A stretch of DNA of 24,285 nt from CAYOPZ01 sp964406005. GTDB taxonomy: Bacteria > Bacteroidota > Bacteroidia > Bacteroidales > SM23-62. The stretch spans positions 1 through 24,285 of the forward strand of contig CAYOPZ010000044.1 in the NCBI GenBank assembly GCA_964406005.1. Reading direction: 5' to 3'. Each line of letters opens with the position of its first letter. The stretch's first letter is position 1. The notes under the pieces are model-generated. The model was not told the origin of the DNA, ran no database searches, and was given only the letters and a program-made list of their open reading frames with translations. Of this stretch, positions 1 to 9,020 are shown piece by piece. Position numbers and translations under genes: made by a program.

Positions 1-43
1 CATTAAATCTCTGATTTGCCGGCCGCGGTTTCACAGAATCTGA

Positions 44-865
44 TCATGCAAGAAAGCCCGCCATTCTGCCGGCCAGGGATTCTGCCTCTTTCCTGGCAGC
101 GGATGCAAACGCACCGGAGGAATCCGCATAAAGTATGGAGCGGCTTGCATTGACAATGAGTCCGCAACGGTCATTCAACCCTTGTCTGACAACTTCTTCA
201 AGGCTTCCGCCCTGCGCACCCACGCCGGGAATCAGCAGGAAATGATCCGGAACAAGGCGGCGTATATCCGAAATGAAATCCGGCCGTGTGGCTCCGGCAA
301 CAAACATGATACGGTCAGGGTCTCCCCATTCCGCTCCCCGTCGGATTACCTCTTCAAAAAGCCTTGTCCCGTGTTTGCCGGTTTCAAGGAGCTGGAAATC
401 CTCTGCTCCGGAATTGGAGGTAAGTCCCAGCAGGATCACCCATTTGTCTTCATATTCCAGGAAAGGCAAAACCGAGTCCCTGCCCATATAGGGAGTAACG
501 GTTACGGCATCGAAATCCAGTTCCCCGAAAAAGGTCCGGGCATACATGCCGGCCGTATTGCCAATGTCCCCCCGCTTGGCATCTGCGATCAGCAGAATAT
601 CGGGATGGGAGGAACGGATATGGGAGACTGTCTTTTCGAGTGCTGTCCAGCCGCTTGTCCCCTGTGATTCGTAAAAAGCAAGATTGGGCTTGTAGGCAAT
701 GGCGAATTCATGGGTTGCATCCACAATTTCCCTGTTAAAACGGAACAGGGGTGATCTGTCTTTTTTCAGAAGGCCGGGAATCCTGTCCATATCGGGATCA
801 AGACCTATGCACAGGAAGGATCTTTTTGCCTTGATCCGGTTGTAAAGTCCTTCAGCGGTTCCCAT
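44..865 (-). CDS. pyrF: Orotidine 5'-phosphate decarboxylase (OMP decarboxylase, subfamily 2)
   Basis: This cytoplasmic enzyme decarboxylates OMP to UMP, the last step of de novo pyrimidine synthesis. The 273-residue protein has the catalytic motif DAKRGDIGNT at residues 95-104, with Lys97 as the expected catalytic lysine. GLDPD near residue 21 and the C-terminal phosphate-binding stretch IPGVGAQGG are also typical. Its length fits the longer subfamily 2 rather than the short E. coli type (about 245 residues). The ATG lies 10 bp downstream of the prfA stop, behind a run of ten A's on the coding strand, an A-rich initiation region of the kind common in Bacteroidota. It is therefore very probably co-transcribed with prfA. 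No terminator is visible in the 43 bases between its stop and the window edge. Confidence 0.96.
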   Translation of the reverse strand: MGTAEGLYNRIKAKRSFLCIGLDPDMDRIPGLLKKDRSPLFRFNREIVDATHEFAIAYKPNLAFYESQGTSGWTALEKTVSHIRSSHPDILLIADAKRGDIGNTAGMYARTFFGELDFDAVTVTPYMGRDSVLPFLEYEDKWVILLGLTSNSGAEDFQLLETGKHGTRLFEEVIRRGAEWGDPDRIMFVAGATRPDFISDIRRLVPDHFLLIPGVGAQGGSLEEVVRQGLNDRCGLIVNASRSILYADSSGAFASAARKEAESLAGRMAGFLA

Positions 866-875
866 AGTTTTTTTT

Positions 876-1967
876 TTATTCCTGCAGTTCGGCTTCTTTC
901 AGCCGTTCCGCATTCTCTGCCATTTGAAGTTTGTCGATGATATCCTGCAATTCTCCGTTCATCACCGCATTCAGATTATAAGAGGTCAGATTTATCCGGT
1001 GATCCGTCATCCTCCCCTGCGGAAAATTGTAGGTGCGTATCTTGGCGGACCTGTCTCCTGTAGATACCATTGTTTTGCGTTTTGAGGAGATTTCATCAAG
1101 GTATTTCCGGTATTCCAGGTTATAGAGCCTTGTTCTCAGTTCAGACATGGCTTTGTCGAGATTTTTTAATTGTGATTTTTCATCCTGGCAGGTAACCACA
1201 ATGCCGCTGGGTATATGTGTCAGCCTTATAGCGGAATAAGTGGTATTCACCGATTGTCCCCCCGGACCGGAAGAACAATAGGTATCCTTGCGTATATCAG
1301 AGGGTTTAATCTCGACATCGAACTCGCTGGCTTCGGGAAGAACGGCTACAGAAGCGGCGGAGGTATGCACCCTGCCCTGTGTTTCTGTCTGGGGTACACG
1401 CTGAACCCGGTGTACACCCGATTCATACTTCATTATCCCGTAGGCTCCGTCACCCTTAATATGCATGATGATCTCCTTGTATCCCCCCACTGTCCCTTCG
1501 GTAAAGCTTGTTACTTCGACTTTCCACCGCATGGATTCGCAGTATTTGGTATACATCCTGTAAAGGTCTCCTGCAAAAATGCTGGCCTCGTCCCCTCCTG
1601 TCCCGGCCCTGATTTCAAGCATGGCATTCTTGTCATCTTCGGGATCGGAAGGGATCAGAATGAGCTTGATTTTTTCTTCCATAGGTGCAACCTGCCTGTT
1701 GAGCTCATCCAGCTCCTCTTTGGCCATTTCCCTGAGTTCCTCGTCTTTTTCACTGGCAAGCATTTCCTTTGCAGTCTGAATATTGCTTAACAGATCCTTA
1801 TATTCTTCATAAGCACGGATCACCGGTTCCAGATTTTTGTATTCCTTGTTAAGTTTCACATAACGGCTCATGTCCGCAATGACATCCGGATCGGCGACCA
1901 GCCTGCCCACCTCTTCAAAACGTTCCTTAACGCCCTTCAGCTTTTCCAGAATCAGGTTTTCGCTCAT
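876..1967 (-). CDS. prfA: Peptide chain release factor 1 (RF1)
   Basis: RF1 recognises UAA and UAG in the ribosomal A site and triggers peptide release. The 363-residue protein carries the GGQ catalytic loop at residues 236-238 (context SSGPGGQSVNTTYSA). It also has the RF1-type P-x-T anticodon tripeptide (Pro-Gln-Thr, residues 192-194, in RVPQTETQGR) rather than the SPF of RF2. AGTGGDEA near residue 121 is another family signature. The only variation from the common form is Gln as the middle residue of the tripeptide, where Ala or Val is frequent; that position is tolerant. The gene lies 65 bp after purM, across a terminator, and 10 bp before pyrF, so prfA-pyrF looks like a two-gene operon. 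Confidence 0.97.
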   Translation of the reverse strand: MSENLILEKLKGVKERFEEVGRLVADPDVIADMSRYVKLNKEYKNLEPVIRAYEEYKDLLSNIQTAKEMLASEKDEELREMAKEELDELNRQVAPMEEKIKLILIPSDPEDDKNAMLEIRAGTGGDEASIFAGDLYRMYTKYCESMRWKVEVTSFTEGTVGGYKEIIMHIKGDGAYGIMKYESGVHRVQRVPQTETQGRVHTSAASVAVLPEASEFDVEIKPSDIRKDTYCSSGPGGQSVNTTYSAIRLTHIPSGIVVTCQDEKSQLKNLDKAMSELRTRLYNLEYRKYLDEISSKRKTMVSTGDRSAKIRTYNFPQGRMTDHRINLTSYNLNAVMNGELQDIIDKLQMAENAERLKEAELQE

Positions 1968-1998
1968 GATCTGTGATCTCTTAAGACGGCAATGTGCG

Positions 1999-2006
1999 CA
2001 AATTTA
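1999..2006 (-). promoter_or_regulatory. Promoter -7 box for prfA-pyrF
   Basis: On the minus strand these bases read TAAATTTG, a full match to the Bacteroidota TAnnTTTG -7 consensus, about 32 bp before the prfA ATG. The upstream -33 position is poor (GTTC/GGTT instead of TTTG) because it falls inside the purM terminator. The assignment rests on the -7 box and its position only. Confidence 0.4.
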
Positions 2007-2008
2007 AG

Positions 2009-2033
2009 AAAAAAAAACCGGGGTGGAACCGGT
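2009..2033 (-). terminator. Rho-independent terminator of purM
   Basis: Read on the minus strand, a perfect 5-bp stem (ACCGG / CCGGT, loop TTCCACC) is followed by an uninterrupted run of T's. The stem begins at the last base of the purM TGA stop codon. This separates purM from prfA, although all the genes here point the same way. The stem is short but GC-rich, and the T tract is strong. Confidence 0.65.
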
Positions 2034-3205
2034 CAGCCGGTGTAAGTGACGGGGCCGTCCGGTCCATGAAGGATCAGTTCCTTTTTTACGGATTTCTCCA
2101 CACGGCCTATGACCCTGGCTTCTATGCCAAGATCCGCTGCCAGCGGAATGATCAGTCCGGCTGAATCCCGATCCGTATAGATCTCAAAACGGTGCCCCAT
2201 GTTGAAAACACGGTACATTTCTTCCCATGCTGTGCCTGATTCGCTTTGGATCAACCTGAACAGGGGCGGGATCTCAAACAGGTCGTCCTTTATAACCCTC
2301 AAACGGTCGATGAAATTCAGCACCTTTGTCTGGGCGCCCCCCGAACAATGTATCATGCCGTGTATAGCAGACCGGTGGCGTTCCAGGACCTGTTTTATGA
2401 CGGGCGCGTAGGTCCGGGTCGGGGAAAGGACCAGTTCCCCTGCATTCAGGGGTGTTCCCGGAACCGGGTCCGTAAGCCGGCAGGTGCCGGAATAGACCAG
2501 CTCCGACGGAATGTCCCCGTCATAACTTTCGGGATATTTTTCAGCGTATGCCTTATCGAACAGATCATGACGGGCCGACGTGAGCCCGTTGCTGCCCATC
2601 CCGCCGTTGTACCGGTCTTCATAACTTGCCTGCCCTGAAGACGAGAGTCCCACGATTACATCCCCCGCCCGAATGTTATTCCCGATGATTTCCGACCGCC
2701 TCAAACGGCAGCTCACGGTGGAATCCACGACAATGGTCCGGACCAGATCGCCCACATCGGCAGTCTCTCCGCCCGTGGAATATATGCTGAGCCCGTGATC
2801 CCTGAGCATTTGCAGAAAAGCTTCGGTCCCGCTGACAATCTCAGTGATCACCTCACCGGGTATGCGGAGCTTGTTCCGGCCAATGGTGGAAGAAAGCAGG
2901 ATGTTGTTCGCAGCGCCCGCACAGAGCAGGTCGTCGAGGTTCATAACAATGGCATCCTGCGCGATTCCCCTCCATACAGAAATGTCTCCCGTCTCTTTCC
3001 AGTACATGTAGGCCAGGGAAGATTTCGTCCCCGCCCCGTCTGCGTGCATGATCGTGCAATACTGCGGATCTCCGGCCAAAACATCCGGAACGACCTTGCA
3101 AAACGCATTGGGAAACAAACCTTTATCAGTACCCTCGATGGCAAGGCGGACATCCTCTTTTGTGGATGAAACACCCCGCCGGCTGTATTTGGATTTATCC
3201 TCCAA
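2033..3205 (-). CDS. purM: Phosphoribosylformylglycinamidine cyclo-ligase (AIR synthetase), long Bacteroidota form
   Basis: PurM closes the imidazole ring of FGAM to give AIR, using ATP, in purine synthesis. The sequence has the PurM/AIRS motifs MHADGAGTKSS near residue 53, QDAIVMNLDDLLCAGA, STGGETADVGDLVRT, GLSSSGQASYE, NGGMGSNGLTSAR and FNMGHRFEIYT. At 390 residues it is longer than the roughly 345 of E. coli PurM, which is normal for the Bacteroidota version. The start is TTG: the in-frame triplet two codons upstream is TAG, and no in-frame ATG occurs before residue 53. A GGAGG lies just inside the gene after the TTG, so initiation is unusual. The gene begins 17 bp after the PorE-like gene and ends in its own terminator. 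Confidence 0.95.
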   Translation of the reverse strand: MEDKSKYSRRGVSSTKEDVRLAIEGTDKGLFPNAFCKVVPDVLAGDPQYCTIMHADGAGTKSSLAYMYWKETGDISVWRGIAQDAIVMNLDDLLCAGAANNILLSSTIGRNKLRIPGEVITEIVSGTEAFLQMLRDHGLSIYSTGGETADVGDLVRTIVVDSTVSCRLRRSEIIGNNIRAGDVIVGLSSSGQASYEDRYNGGMGSNGLTSARHDLFDKAYAEKYPESYDGDIPSELVYSGTCRLTDPVPGTPLNAGELVLSPTRTYAPVIKQVLERHRSAIHGMIHCSGGAQTKVLNFIDRLRVIKDDLFEIPPLFRLIQSESGTAWEEMYRVFNMGHRFEIYTDRDSAGLIIPLAADLGIEARVIGRVEKSVKKELILHGPDGPVTYTG

Positions 3206-3222
3206 AATCTACGCTGTGGTTC

Positions 3223-5223
3223 TTAATCAGAGGGTTTGAAGTCTGTCCTGAGTACACGGAACTCCGTGCGGCGGTTCAGCTGATGCGCAATTTCCTGCCG
3301 GGAAGCGGGAAGGGAATTGATATAGTTTTCCGTCAATTCCACGCCTTCCCCGAGAAAATCATAGGTATCATGAAGCCTTTTGGTGATGACCTTGGGCATC
3401 CCTTCCCCGTATCCTTTCGCAGAAAGCCTTGCAGGATCAATGCCCCTGTCGATCAGGTAATCCACGACCGACTGTGCCCTTTTCTGCGACAATTCCATAT
3501 TGTCCTCATCATTGCCCCGGCTGTCTGTATGCGACATCAGCTCGATGGTAATGGTAGGATTATCCGTCAATGTTTCAATCAGCTGGTCAAGCGAGACCAT
3601 GGCCTCCGGTCGCAGGTCCCATCTGGCGAAATCATAAAATACATTGCTGTTCGACAGTTCAATGGACTCACGGATGTTGGACAAATAAATGGTTGTACGG
3701 AAATCCGTACTTTTCTCCTGGCCCTTGGTGGTTTCGCGTTCCTTGCCGTTCAGATAGCCGTCTCTCGAGGCTACAAAAACATAGTCGGTGTTGGGTTTCA
3801 GCATGAAACGGAATGCTCCGTCGTCATCGGTCGTTGTTTCAACAGTGATCCCGTCGCTGCCGATGGATTTGACGAGGGTACCGTCCAGGACCTCGTCCGA
3901 TTTATCATCCCTTACCTCTCCGATCACATTGAATACCAAGGGAGGAAGCACAAACATATAGATCTCGTCGTTCCCCCTGCCTTTTCTTGTTGAACTGAAG
4001 TAACCTCTTTCCGCTTCCTTCTCGAACACAATCCCGAAATCATCTGCGGCGGAATTGATCGGGTACCTCATATTCTCGATCTTCCAGTTTCCATCCTCCT
4101 GCCTGTTGGCTTTGTATATATCCAGCCCGCCGAGTCCTATCCTCCCGTTCGATGCAAAGTACAATGTACCGTCGCTGTGTACAAAGGGAAACATTTCGTC
4201 ATCCACCGTATTGATCCCTTCAAGATTCACCGGTTTGCCCCAGTCATCCCCTTTGCTGTTCCGGCTTGCCATCCAGATATCCTTACCCCCGACGCCACCG
4301 GGCATATCAGACACAAAATACAAGGTAAGCTCATCCGCCGTAATGGCAGGGTGCGCCACAACGATGCTGTCATCAGCCAGCCTGATCTCTTCTGGATCAG
4401 ACCAGGAATCACCGATCCTGCTTGCAGTGTAGATCTGGCAACCGTAATTTGCATTTTTATTGACCTGGCAGCGGGTAAAATACATCCTTGAATAATCTTC
4501 ATTCAGAATCGGCGTTCCTTCTTCGAATTCCGTATTGATCTTTGCCCCAAGCGCCACGGGAACGCTCCATTTGCCTTTGCGGTCCATACGGGACTGGAAT
4601 ATATCGGAAAAATTTTCACCGGTCGCGCCATGTGTGTCGTTGCCTGTCGCCTCATCCCTGGAGGAAGTAAAATAAACCATGCTGTAATCCCCGTCTGCAT
4701 AACAGGGGCTGTAATCGCTCTGGCGGGAATTGAAATATTTCATATTCTCCACCACGTAGGGAGAAGGATGTTCCATCCATTCCTGGGCCAGCTCGCACGA
4801 AGTAATTCCTTCCTGCCCCCGGGGATCATCCGGCACCAGTTCCTCGTACCTGCGGTATTGCTCCATGGCATCCCCGTATTCTTCATCCATTCTTAGTGCA
4901 TCGGCATACCTGAGATAAATGAGCGGGTTGGGATATTCTCTCTGGATGGCTTGTTTATACCTGAGTTCAGCCTTATCGGGCTGGTTTGTTATACGATAGC
5001 ATTCGGCGATAAGAAAAATGATATCGTTCTTGGTATCCCTGTCCGTAATTTTATTGTAGGCATCCCTGAAAAGATCTATGGCAACCATGTATTCACCGGC
5101 TGCATAGGCTTCCCTCGCTTTGGCAGCCGGATCCTTGCGCTGAGCATGCAGGTTTTCCGTACAGATCATAACCAGAAAAACCGGTATGATGAATGACAGA
5201 TATTTTAATCCCCTTGACTTCAT
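3223..5223 (-). CDS. PorE-like envelope protein: TPR, beta-propeller, CRD and OmpA C-terminal domain
   Basis: The 666-residue protein starts with a signal peptide (hydrophobic core at about residues 8-22, probable cleavage after ...LHAQ). TPR-like helices follow (about 30-150), then PD40/WD40-type propeller repeats (about 165-430, with YFTSSRDEA, MYFTRC, LYFVSDMPGGVGGKDIWMA and LYFASNGRIGLGGLDIY). A carboxypeptidase-regulatory-like beta sandwich (about 440-515) and an OmpA-like peptidoglycan-binding domain (about 535-655, with SHTDSRGNDEDNMELSQKRA and NRRTEF) complete it. This order matches PorE of the type IX secretion system (PG1058 in Porphyromonas gingivalis). Similar paralogues outside T9SS exist, so the secretion role is inferred. 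There is no convincing lipobox: Cys21 is preceded by V-M-I. The purM gene follows by 17 bp. Confidence 0.85.
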   Translation of the reverse strand: MKSRGLKYLSFIIPVFLVMICTENLHAQRKDPAAKAREAYAAGEYMVAIDLFRDAYNKITDRDTKNDIIFLIAECYRITNQPDKAELRYKQAIQREYPNPLIYLRYADALRMDEEYGDAMEQYRRYEELVPDDPRGQEGITSCELAQEWMEHPSPYVVENMKYFNSRQSDYSPCYADGDYSMVYFTSSRDEATGNDTHGATGENFSDIFQSRMDRKGKWSVPVALGAKINTEFEEGTPILNEDYSRMYFTRCQVNKNANYGCQIYTASRIGDSWSDPEEIRLADDSIVVAHPAITADELTLYFVSDMPGGVGGKDIWMASRNSKGDDWGKPVNLEGINTVDDEMFPFVHSDGTLYFASNGRIGLGGLDIYKANRQEDGNWKIENMRYPINSAADDFGIVFEKEAERGYFSSTRKGRGNDEIYMFVLPPLVFNVIGEVRDDKSDEVLDGTLVKSIGSDGITVETTTDDDGAFRFMLKPNTDYVFVASRDGYLNGKERETTKGQEKSTDFRTTIYLSNIRESIELSNSNVFYDFARWDLRPEAMVSLDQLIETLTDNPTITIELMSHTDSRGNDEDNMELSQKRAQSVVDYLIDRGIDPARLSAKGYGEGMPKVITKRLHDTYDFLGEGVELTENYINSLPASRQEIAHQLNRRTEFRVLRTDFKPSD

Positions 5224-5230
5224 AACATCA

Positions 5231-5238
5231 CAAAATTA
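5231..5238 (-). promoter_or_regulatory. Possible -7 box before the PorE-like gene
   Basis: The minus strand reads TAATTTTG, matching TAnnTTTG, 7 bp before the ATG of the PorE-like gene. No good -33 box is seen, and the distance would leave almost no leader, so it may simply be AT-rich initiation sequence. Confidence 0.22.
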
Positions 5239-5300
5239 ATTGATTTTCACCAGAACCGTTCATATTAATAAGTAACGGGAAAAGGGCCTGAATTCATATG

Positions 5301-7490
5301 CTATCTGACAAACAATAATTCCCTGTACTTGGGAAGGGGCCAGATCTCATTGTCGACGATCAGCTCCAGACTGTCGATATGGTCCCTTATCCTTTCCAGG
5401 AATGGAAACACATTCTTGCTGTACAATCCTGCCTTTTCGCGAATGCCCCCGACCTTGTTGGCCACTTTCCGTTCCTCCACCATATTCCTGACCAGTGCCT
5501 TGATCTCCAATACATGGTCTGATATTTCCCTGATCCTTTCCATGCGTGCAGAGGAGAGCTTTTCAAACTCCTCGTCAGCCAGGATCTCTTTAAGTCCTCT
5601 GACATTGGCTATCAGGTCATTCTGGTACCTGATGACGATCGGCACGATATGGTTGATGGCAAGGTCTCCGAGGACTCTTGCCTCAATCTGGATTTTTTTG
5701 GTATACATTTCAAGCTGAACGTCTGTCCTCCCTTCCAGTTCTCTTTTTTCCAGCACCCCCTGGCCGGAAAACAGGCTCAGGGTTTTCTTCGACATGTATG
5801 CATCCAGCGCCTCGGGTACTGACCGGATGTCGGAAAGCCTCCGGCTCTTTGCCTCCTTTACCCATTGCTCAGCATAGTTGTTGCCTTCAAAATGAATGTT
5901 TTTGGACTCGATAATATAGTTCCTGAGGACCTGAAAGATCGCTTCATCCTTCTTTACTTTTTTCCGCATAATCGCACGGACATCCATATTGAATCTGACC
6001 AGCCTGTCGGCCACAGCGGTATTCAGGACAATGATGGAGGAAGCGACATTCGAGGATGATCCCACAGCCCGGAATTCGAACCGGTTCCCGGTAAATGCGA
6101 AGGGAGAAGTCCGGTTGCGGTCGGTGTTATCCAGCAGTATCCTGGGAATTTTTCCAATGTTCAGCTTCAGTTCTGTTTTTTCATCCGGGGTCATTTTCCC
6201 TTCCCTGACATTCGACTCGATCATATCCAGCATTTCCGAGACCCTGGAACCCAGGAATACGGACATGATTGCAGGAGGAGCTTCATTGGCCCCGAGGCGA
6301 TGTGCATTTCCTGCCGAGGCTATGCTTGCCCTGAGCAGATCGGCATGCTCGTACACCGCCATTACGGTATTTACAAGGAAAGTCAGGAACAACAGGTTGG
6401 TTCGCGGGGTCTTCCCGGGAGCCAGAAGGTTTATGCCGGTATCTGTGACCAGTGACCAGTTGCAGTGCTTTCCCGATCCGTTGATGCCGGCAAAGGGTTT
6501 TTCATGGAAGAGCACCCTGAAGTTATGTCTCCTGGCAAGGCGCTTCATAAGGTCCATAATCAGAAGGTTATGGTCTGCCGACAGGTTGGCTTCTTCATGT
6601 ATGGGTGCGCATTCAAACTGGTTCGGAGCCACTTCGTTGTGCCTGGTTTTTATGGGAACCCCAAGCTTATATGCCTGGATCTCAAAATCACGCATAAAAT
6701 AAGCTACCCGTTCGGGAATGGCGCTGAAATAATGATCTTCCAGTTGCTGGTCTTTCGCAGAAGCATGTCCCATCAATGTTCGTTCGGTCAGTATCAGGTC
6801 GGGCCTTGCATTGTAAAGGGCATCATCCAGAAGGAAATATTCCTGCTCCCATCCCAGCATGGGATTCACTTTGGTCACCCTCCTGTCGAAATACTGGCAC
6901 ACCTCCACAGCAGCCTTGTCAATGGCCTGCATGGATTTCAGCAGGGGGGTTTTATGGTCCAGGGCTTCACCCGTATAGGAAACAAAAATGGTAGGAATAC
7001 TGAGTGTCTTTCCCATAATGAAAGCAGGTGATGTGGGATCCCAGGCAGTAAAGCCTCTTGCCTCGAATGTATTTCTTATTCCCCCGCTTGGGAAACTGGA
7101 TGCATCCGGTTCCTGCTGTACAAGCTTGTCCCCTGAAAAATTTTCAATGACGGTACCGTCATCAGACAGTTCTATAAAAGCATCATGCTTCTCGGCAGTG
7201 GCATCCGTAAGAGGATGAAACCAGTGGGTGTAATGTGTTGCACCCCTTTCGGTGGCCCAGGCTTTCATGCCTGCAGCGACTTCGTCAGCCATTTTCCGGT
7301 CAATGCGGGTTCCTTTTTCAATGGACCTCTGTACGCTTCTGTATGCCTCAAGGGAAAGGTACTTCTGCATTGTTCTGTGATCAAATACATTGATGCCGAA
7401 ATAATTGGAGATTTTATCCGACGGGTAGTCGATCTTGACAGGCTGTCTGCGCATAACTTCCTGCAAAGCCTGGAATCTGAGTGTTGCCAT
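5301..7490 (-). CDS. glnN: Glutamine synthetase type III
   Basis: This enzyme makes glutamine from glutamate, ammonia and ATP, the main ammonium assimilation step. The 729 residues fit the GSIII class (about 700-730) rather than GSI (about 470). Recognisable GSIII stretches are FEARGFTAWDPTSPAFI, GWEQEYFLLD, KTRHNEVAPNQFE, HEKPFAGINGSGKHCNWSL, GANEAPPAIMSVFLG, DRNRTSPFAFTGNRFEFR and the C-terminal helical part ending in VDNEIWPLPKYRELLFVR. It appears monocistronic: 77 bp separate its stop from the PorE-like gene, and 135 bp precede its ATG. That upstream stretch (7491-7625) is AT-rich and holds no gene; TATCTTTA on the minus strand at 7523-7530 is a near match to a -7 box without a matching -33 box. 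I see no PII or ammonium transporter gene nearby. Confidence 0.97.
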   Translation of the reverse strand: MATLRFQALQEVMRRQPVKIDYPSDKISNYFGINVFDHRTMQKYLSLEAYRSVQRSIEKGTRIDRKMADEVAAGMKAWATERGATHYTHWFHPLTDATAEKHDAFIELSDDGTVIENFSGDKLVQQEPDASSFPSGGIRNTFEARGFTAWDPTSPAFIMGKTLSIPTIFVSYTGEALDHKTPLLKSMQAIDKAAVEVCQYFDRRVTKVNPMLGWEQEYFLLDDALYNARPDLILTERTLMGHASAKDQQLEDHYFSAIPERVAYFMRDFEIQAYKLGVPIKTRHNEVAPNQFECAPIHEEANLSADHNLLIMDLMKRLARRHNFRVLFHEKPFAGINGSGKHCNWSLVTDTGINLLAPGKTPRTNLLFLTFLVNTVMAVYEHADLLRASIASAGNAHRLGANEAPPAIMSVFLGSRVSEMLDMIESNVREGKMTPDEKTELKLNIGKIPRILLDNTDRNRTSPFAFTGNRFEFRAVGSSSNVASSIIVLNTAVADRLVRFNMDVRAIMRKKVKKDEAIFQVLRNYIIESKNIHFEGNNYAEQWVKEAKSRRLSDIRSVPEALDAYMSKKTLSLFSGQGVLEKRELEGRTDVQLEMYTKKIQIEARVLGDLAINHIVPIVIRYQNDLIANVRGLKEILADEEFEKLSSARMERIREISDHVLEIKALVRNMVEERKVANKVGGIREKAGLYSKNVFPFLERIRDHIDSLELIVDNEIWPLPKYRELLFVR

Positions 7491-7625
7491 TTTCGAATGG
7501 TTAAGCTTTTTATAAATTGCCGTAAAGATACGTCTTTCTCAGACATACCCCCTAATTCGAAATATTAAACTTGTGAATATGTTATAAAAAATGAAAGGCC
7601 CCCTCAATAACAGGGATACGATGAT

Positions 7626-8996
7626 TCAGCTTTTTAATTCGGCGTAATATTTATAAAAATACGGGATGGTTTCAATTCCCTTGAAAAAGTGTTCCAGGGG
7701 GTAATTCTCATTGGGAGAATGGATGGCATCCGACTCAAGTCCGAATCCCAGAAGAATGGACTTGACTCCGAGTACTTCCTCAAAATCCGAAATAATGGGT
7801 ATGCTTCCTCCGCTTCTGACAGGGATGGGTTTCCTGCCGAATGTGGTCTCCATGGCCCTGCTGGCTGCCCGGTAGGCATCCGTATCCGTTGGCGAAACGT
7901 AGCCACTGCCCCCGTGCAGGTTCCTCACCTTTACCTTTACGCCCGCGGGTGCAAGGGAAGTAAAATGCTCTTCGAACAGCCTGTCGATCTCCTCCGGTTT
8001 CTGGTCGGGCACAAGGCGCATGGAGATCTTGGCACTGGCTTTCGAAGGAAGTATTGTTTTTGCTCCCTCTCCGGTATATCCTCCCCAGATGCCGTTGACA
8101 TCAAGGCTCGGCCTGATGCCCGTACGTTCCAGCGTGGTGTATCCTTCTTCTCCCGACAAGGCCTCCACTTCGAGCTCCCTTCTGTATGCATCCTGATCAA
8201 ACGGGGCTTTTGCCATTTCGTTTCTTTCCTTGTCACCCGGGATCAGCACATCATCATAGAAGCCCCTGATGGTGATTTCGTTCTTATCATTCGTCAGGGA
8301 AGCGATCATTTTGCACAGGACATTGAGGGGATTTGCCACCGCTCCTCCGTAAATGCCTGAATGCAAATCCCGGTTCGGGCCGGTTACCTCCACCTCCATA
8401 TAGCTCAATCCCCTGAGTCCCACTGTAATGGATGGAATATCAGTGGCAATCACAGGAGTATCGGATACCAGTATGACATCCGCTTTCAAAAGTTCCGCAT
8501 TCTTCCTGCAGAATTCTTTCAGACTCCGGGATCCGGTTTCCTCTTCCCCTTCTATCATGAATTTCACATTGCATGGCAGGTTTCCCGTCTTTGCCATGAA
8601 TTCGAAAGCCTTGACATGCATGAACAGCTGCCCTTTATTGTCGTCAGCACCGCGTCCCCAGATCCTGCCGTCCCTTATTTCGGGCTCAAATGCAGGAGAA
8701 TTCCATAAATCCAACGGCTCGGCAGGCTGCACGTCATAATGGCCGTAAACCAGGACCGTAGGCAGTCCGGGAGCCACGGTCCTGGATGCATATACGACAG
8801 GCTGCCCGCTGGTTTCCAATACTTCGGCGGCATCTGCTCCGGCTTCCAGGAATTTTTCCCTGATCATGCCGGCCATCTTCAGCATGTCTTTTTTATTTTC
8901 AGGCTTTGCACTGACCGAGGGGACCCTGATGATCTCGAACAATTCGTCAAGGAACCTCTGTTTGTTGCGTTCTATATATTCCTTCAACTGCTCCAT
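7626..8996 (-). CDS. M20 family dipeptidase / metallopeptidase
   Basis: The 456-residue cytoplasmic enzyme is of the M20A (ArgE/DapE/CNDP) superfamily and probably hydrolyses dipeptides. The dizinc motifs are visible: GHYDVQP at 85-91 (His86, Asp88), GADDNKGQ at 116-123 (bridging Asp118 or Asp119) and EGEEETGS at 149-156 (general base and metal glutamates). DLHSGIYGG marks the lid/dimerisation domain, and the C-terminal GFGLESDAIHSPNE carries the last metal histidine. The gene lies 24 bp after the DUF3109 gene in the same direction, so the two are probably co-transcribed. The exact substrate cannot be read from the sequence. Dipeptidase is more likely than DapE, ArgE or PepT because of the length and the GHYDVQP/DLHSGIYGG signature. 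Confidence 0.9.
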   Translation of the reverse strand: MEQLKEYIERNKQRFLDELFEIIRVPSVSAKPENKKDMLKMAGMIREKFLEAGADAAEVLETSGQPVVYASRTVAPGLPTVLVYGHYDVQPAEPLDLWNSPAFEPEIRDGRIWGRGADDNKGQLFMHVKAFEFMAKTGNLPCNVKFMIEGEEETGSRSLKEFCRKNAELLKADVILVSDTPVIATDIPSITVGLRGLSYMEVEVTGPNRDLHSGIYGGAVANPLNVLCKMIASLTNDKNEITIRGFYDDVLIPGDKERNEMAKAPFDQDAYRRELEVEALSGEEGYTTLERTGIRPSLDVNGIWGGYTGEGAKTILPSKASAKISMRLVPDQKPEEIDRLFEEHFTSLAPAGVKVKVRNLHGGSGYVSPTDTDAYRAASRAMETTFGRKPIPVRSGGSIPIISDFEEVLGVKSILLGFGLESDAIHSPNENYPLEHFFKGIETIPYFYKYYAELKS

Positions 8997-9020
8997 GATA
9001 TTATTATATGTTATGTAAAT

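Noticed and set aside
1..3. Minus-strand ATG at the left edge, possibly the start of the next gene
   Set aside because: No coding sequence of it is inside the window.
3160..3993. 277-residue plus-strand open frame opposite the PorE-like gene
   Set aside because: It covers the strongly conserved OmpA and CRD domains and crosses the purM start; it has no domain of its own.
7579..7585. Single ATGTTAT heptamers before glnN (7579) and between the M20 and DUF3109 genes (about 9008)
   Set aside because: They lack the second copy 11 bp away and the TCCATC tail, so they are probably chance matches in AT-rich spacers.
7597..7615. Possible terminator of the M20 peptidase gene (CCCT ... AGGG followed by T's)
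   Set aside because: The stem is only 4 bp, and the T run is separated from it by several bases; too weak to call.
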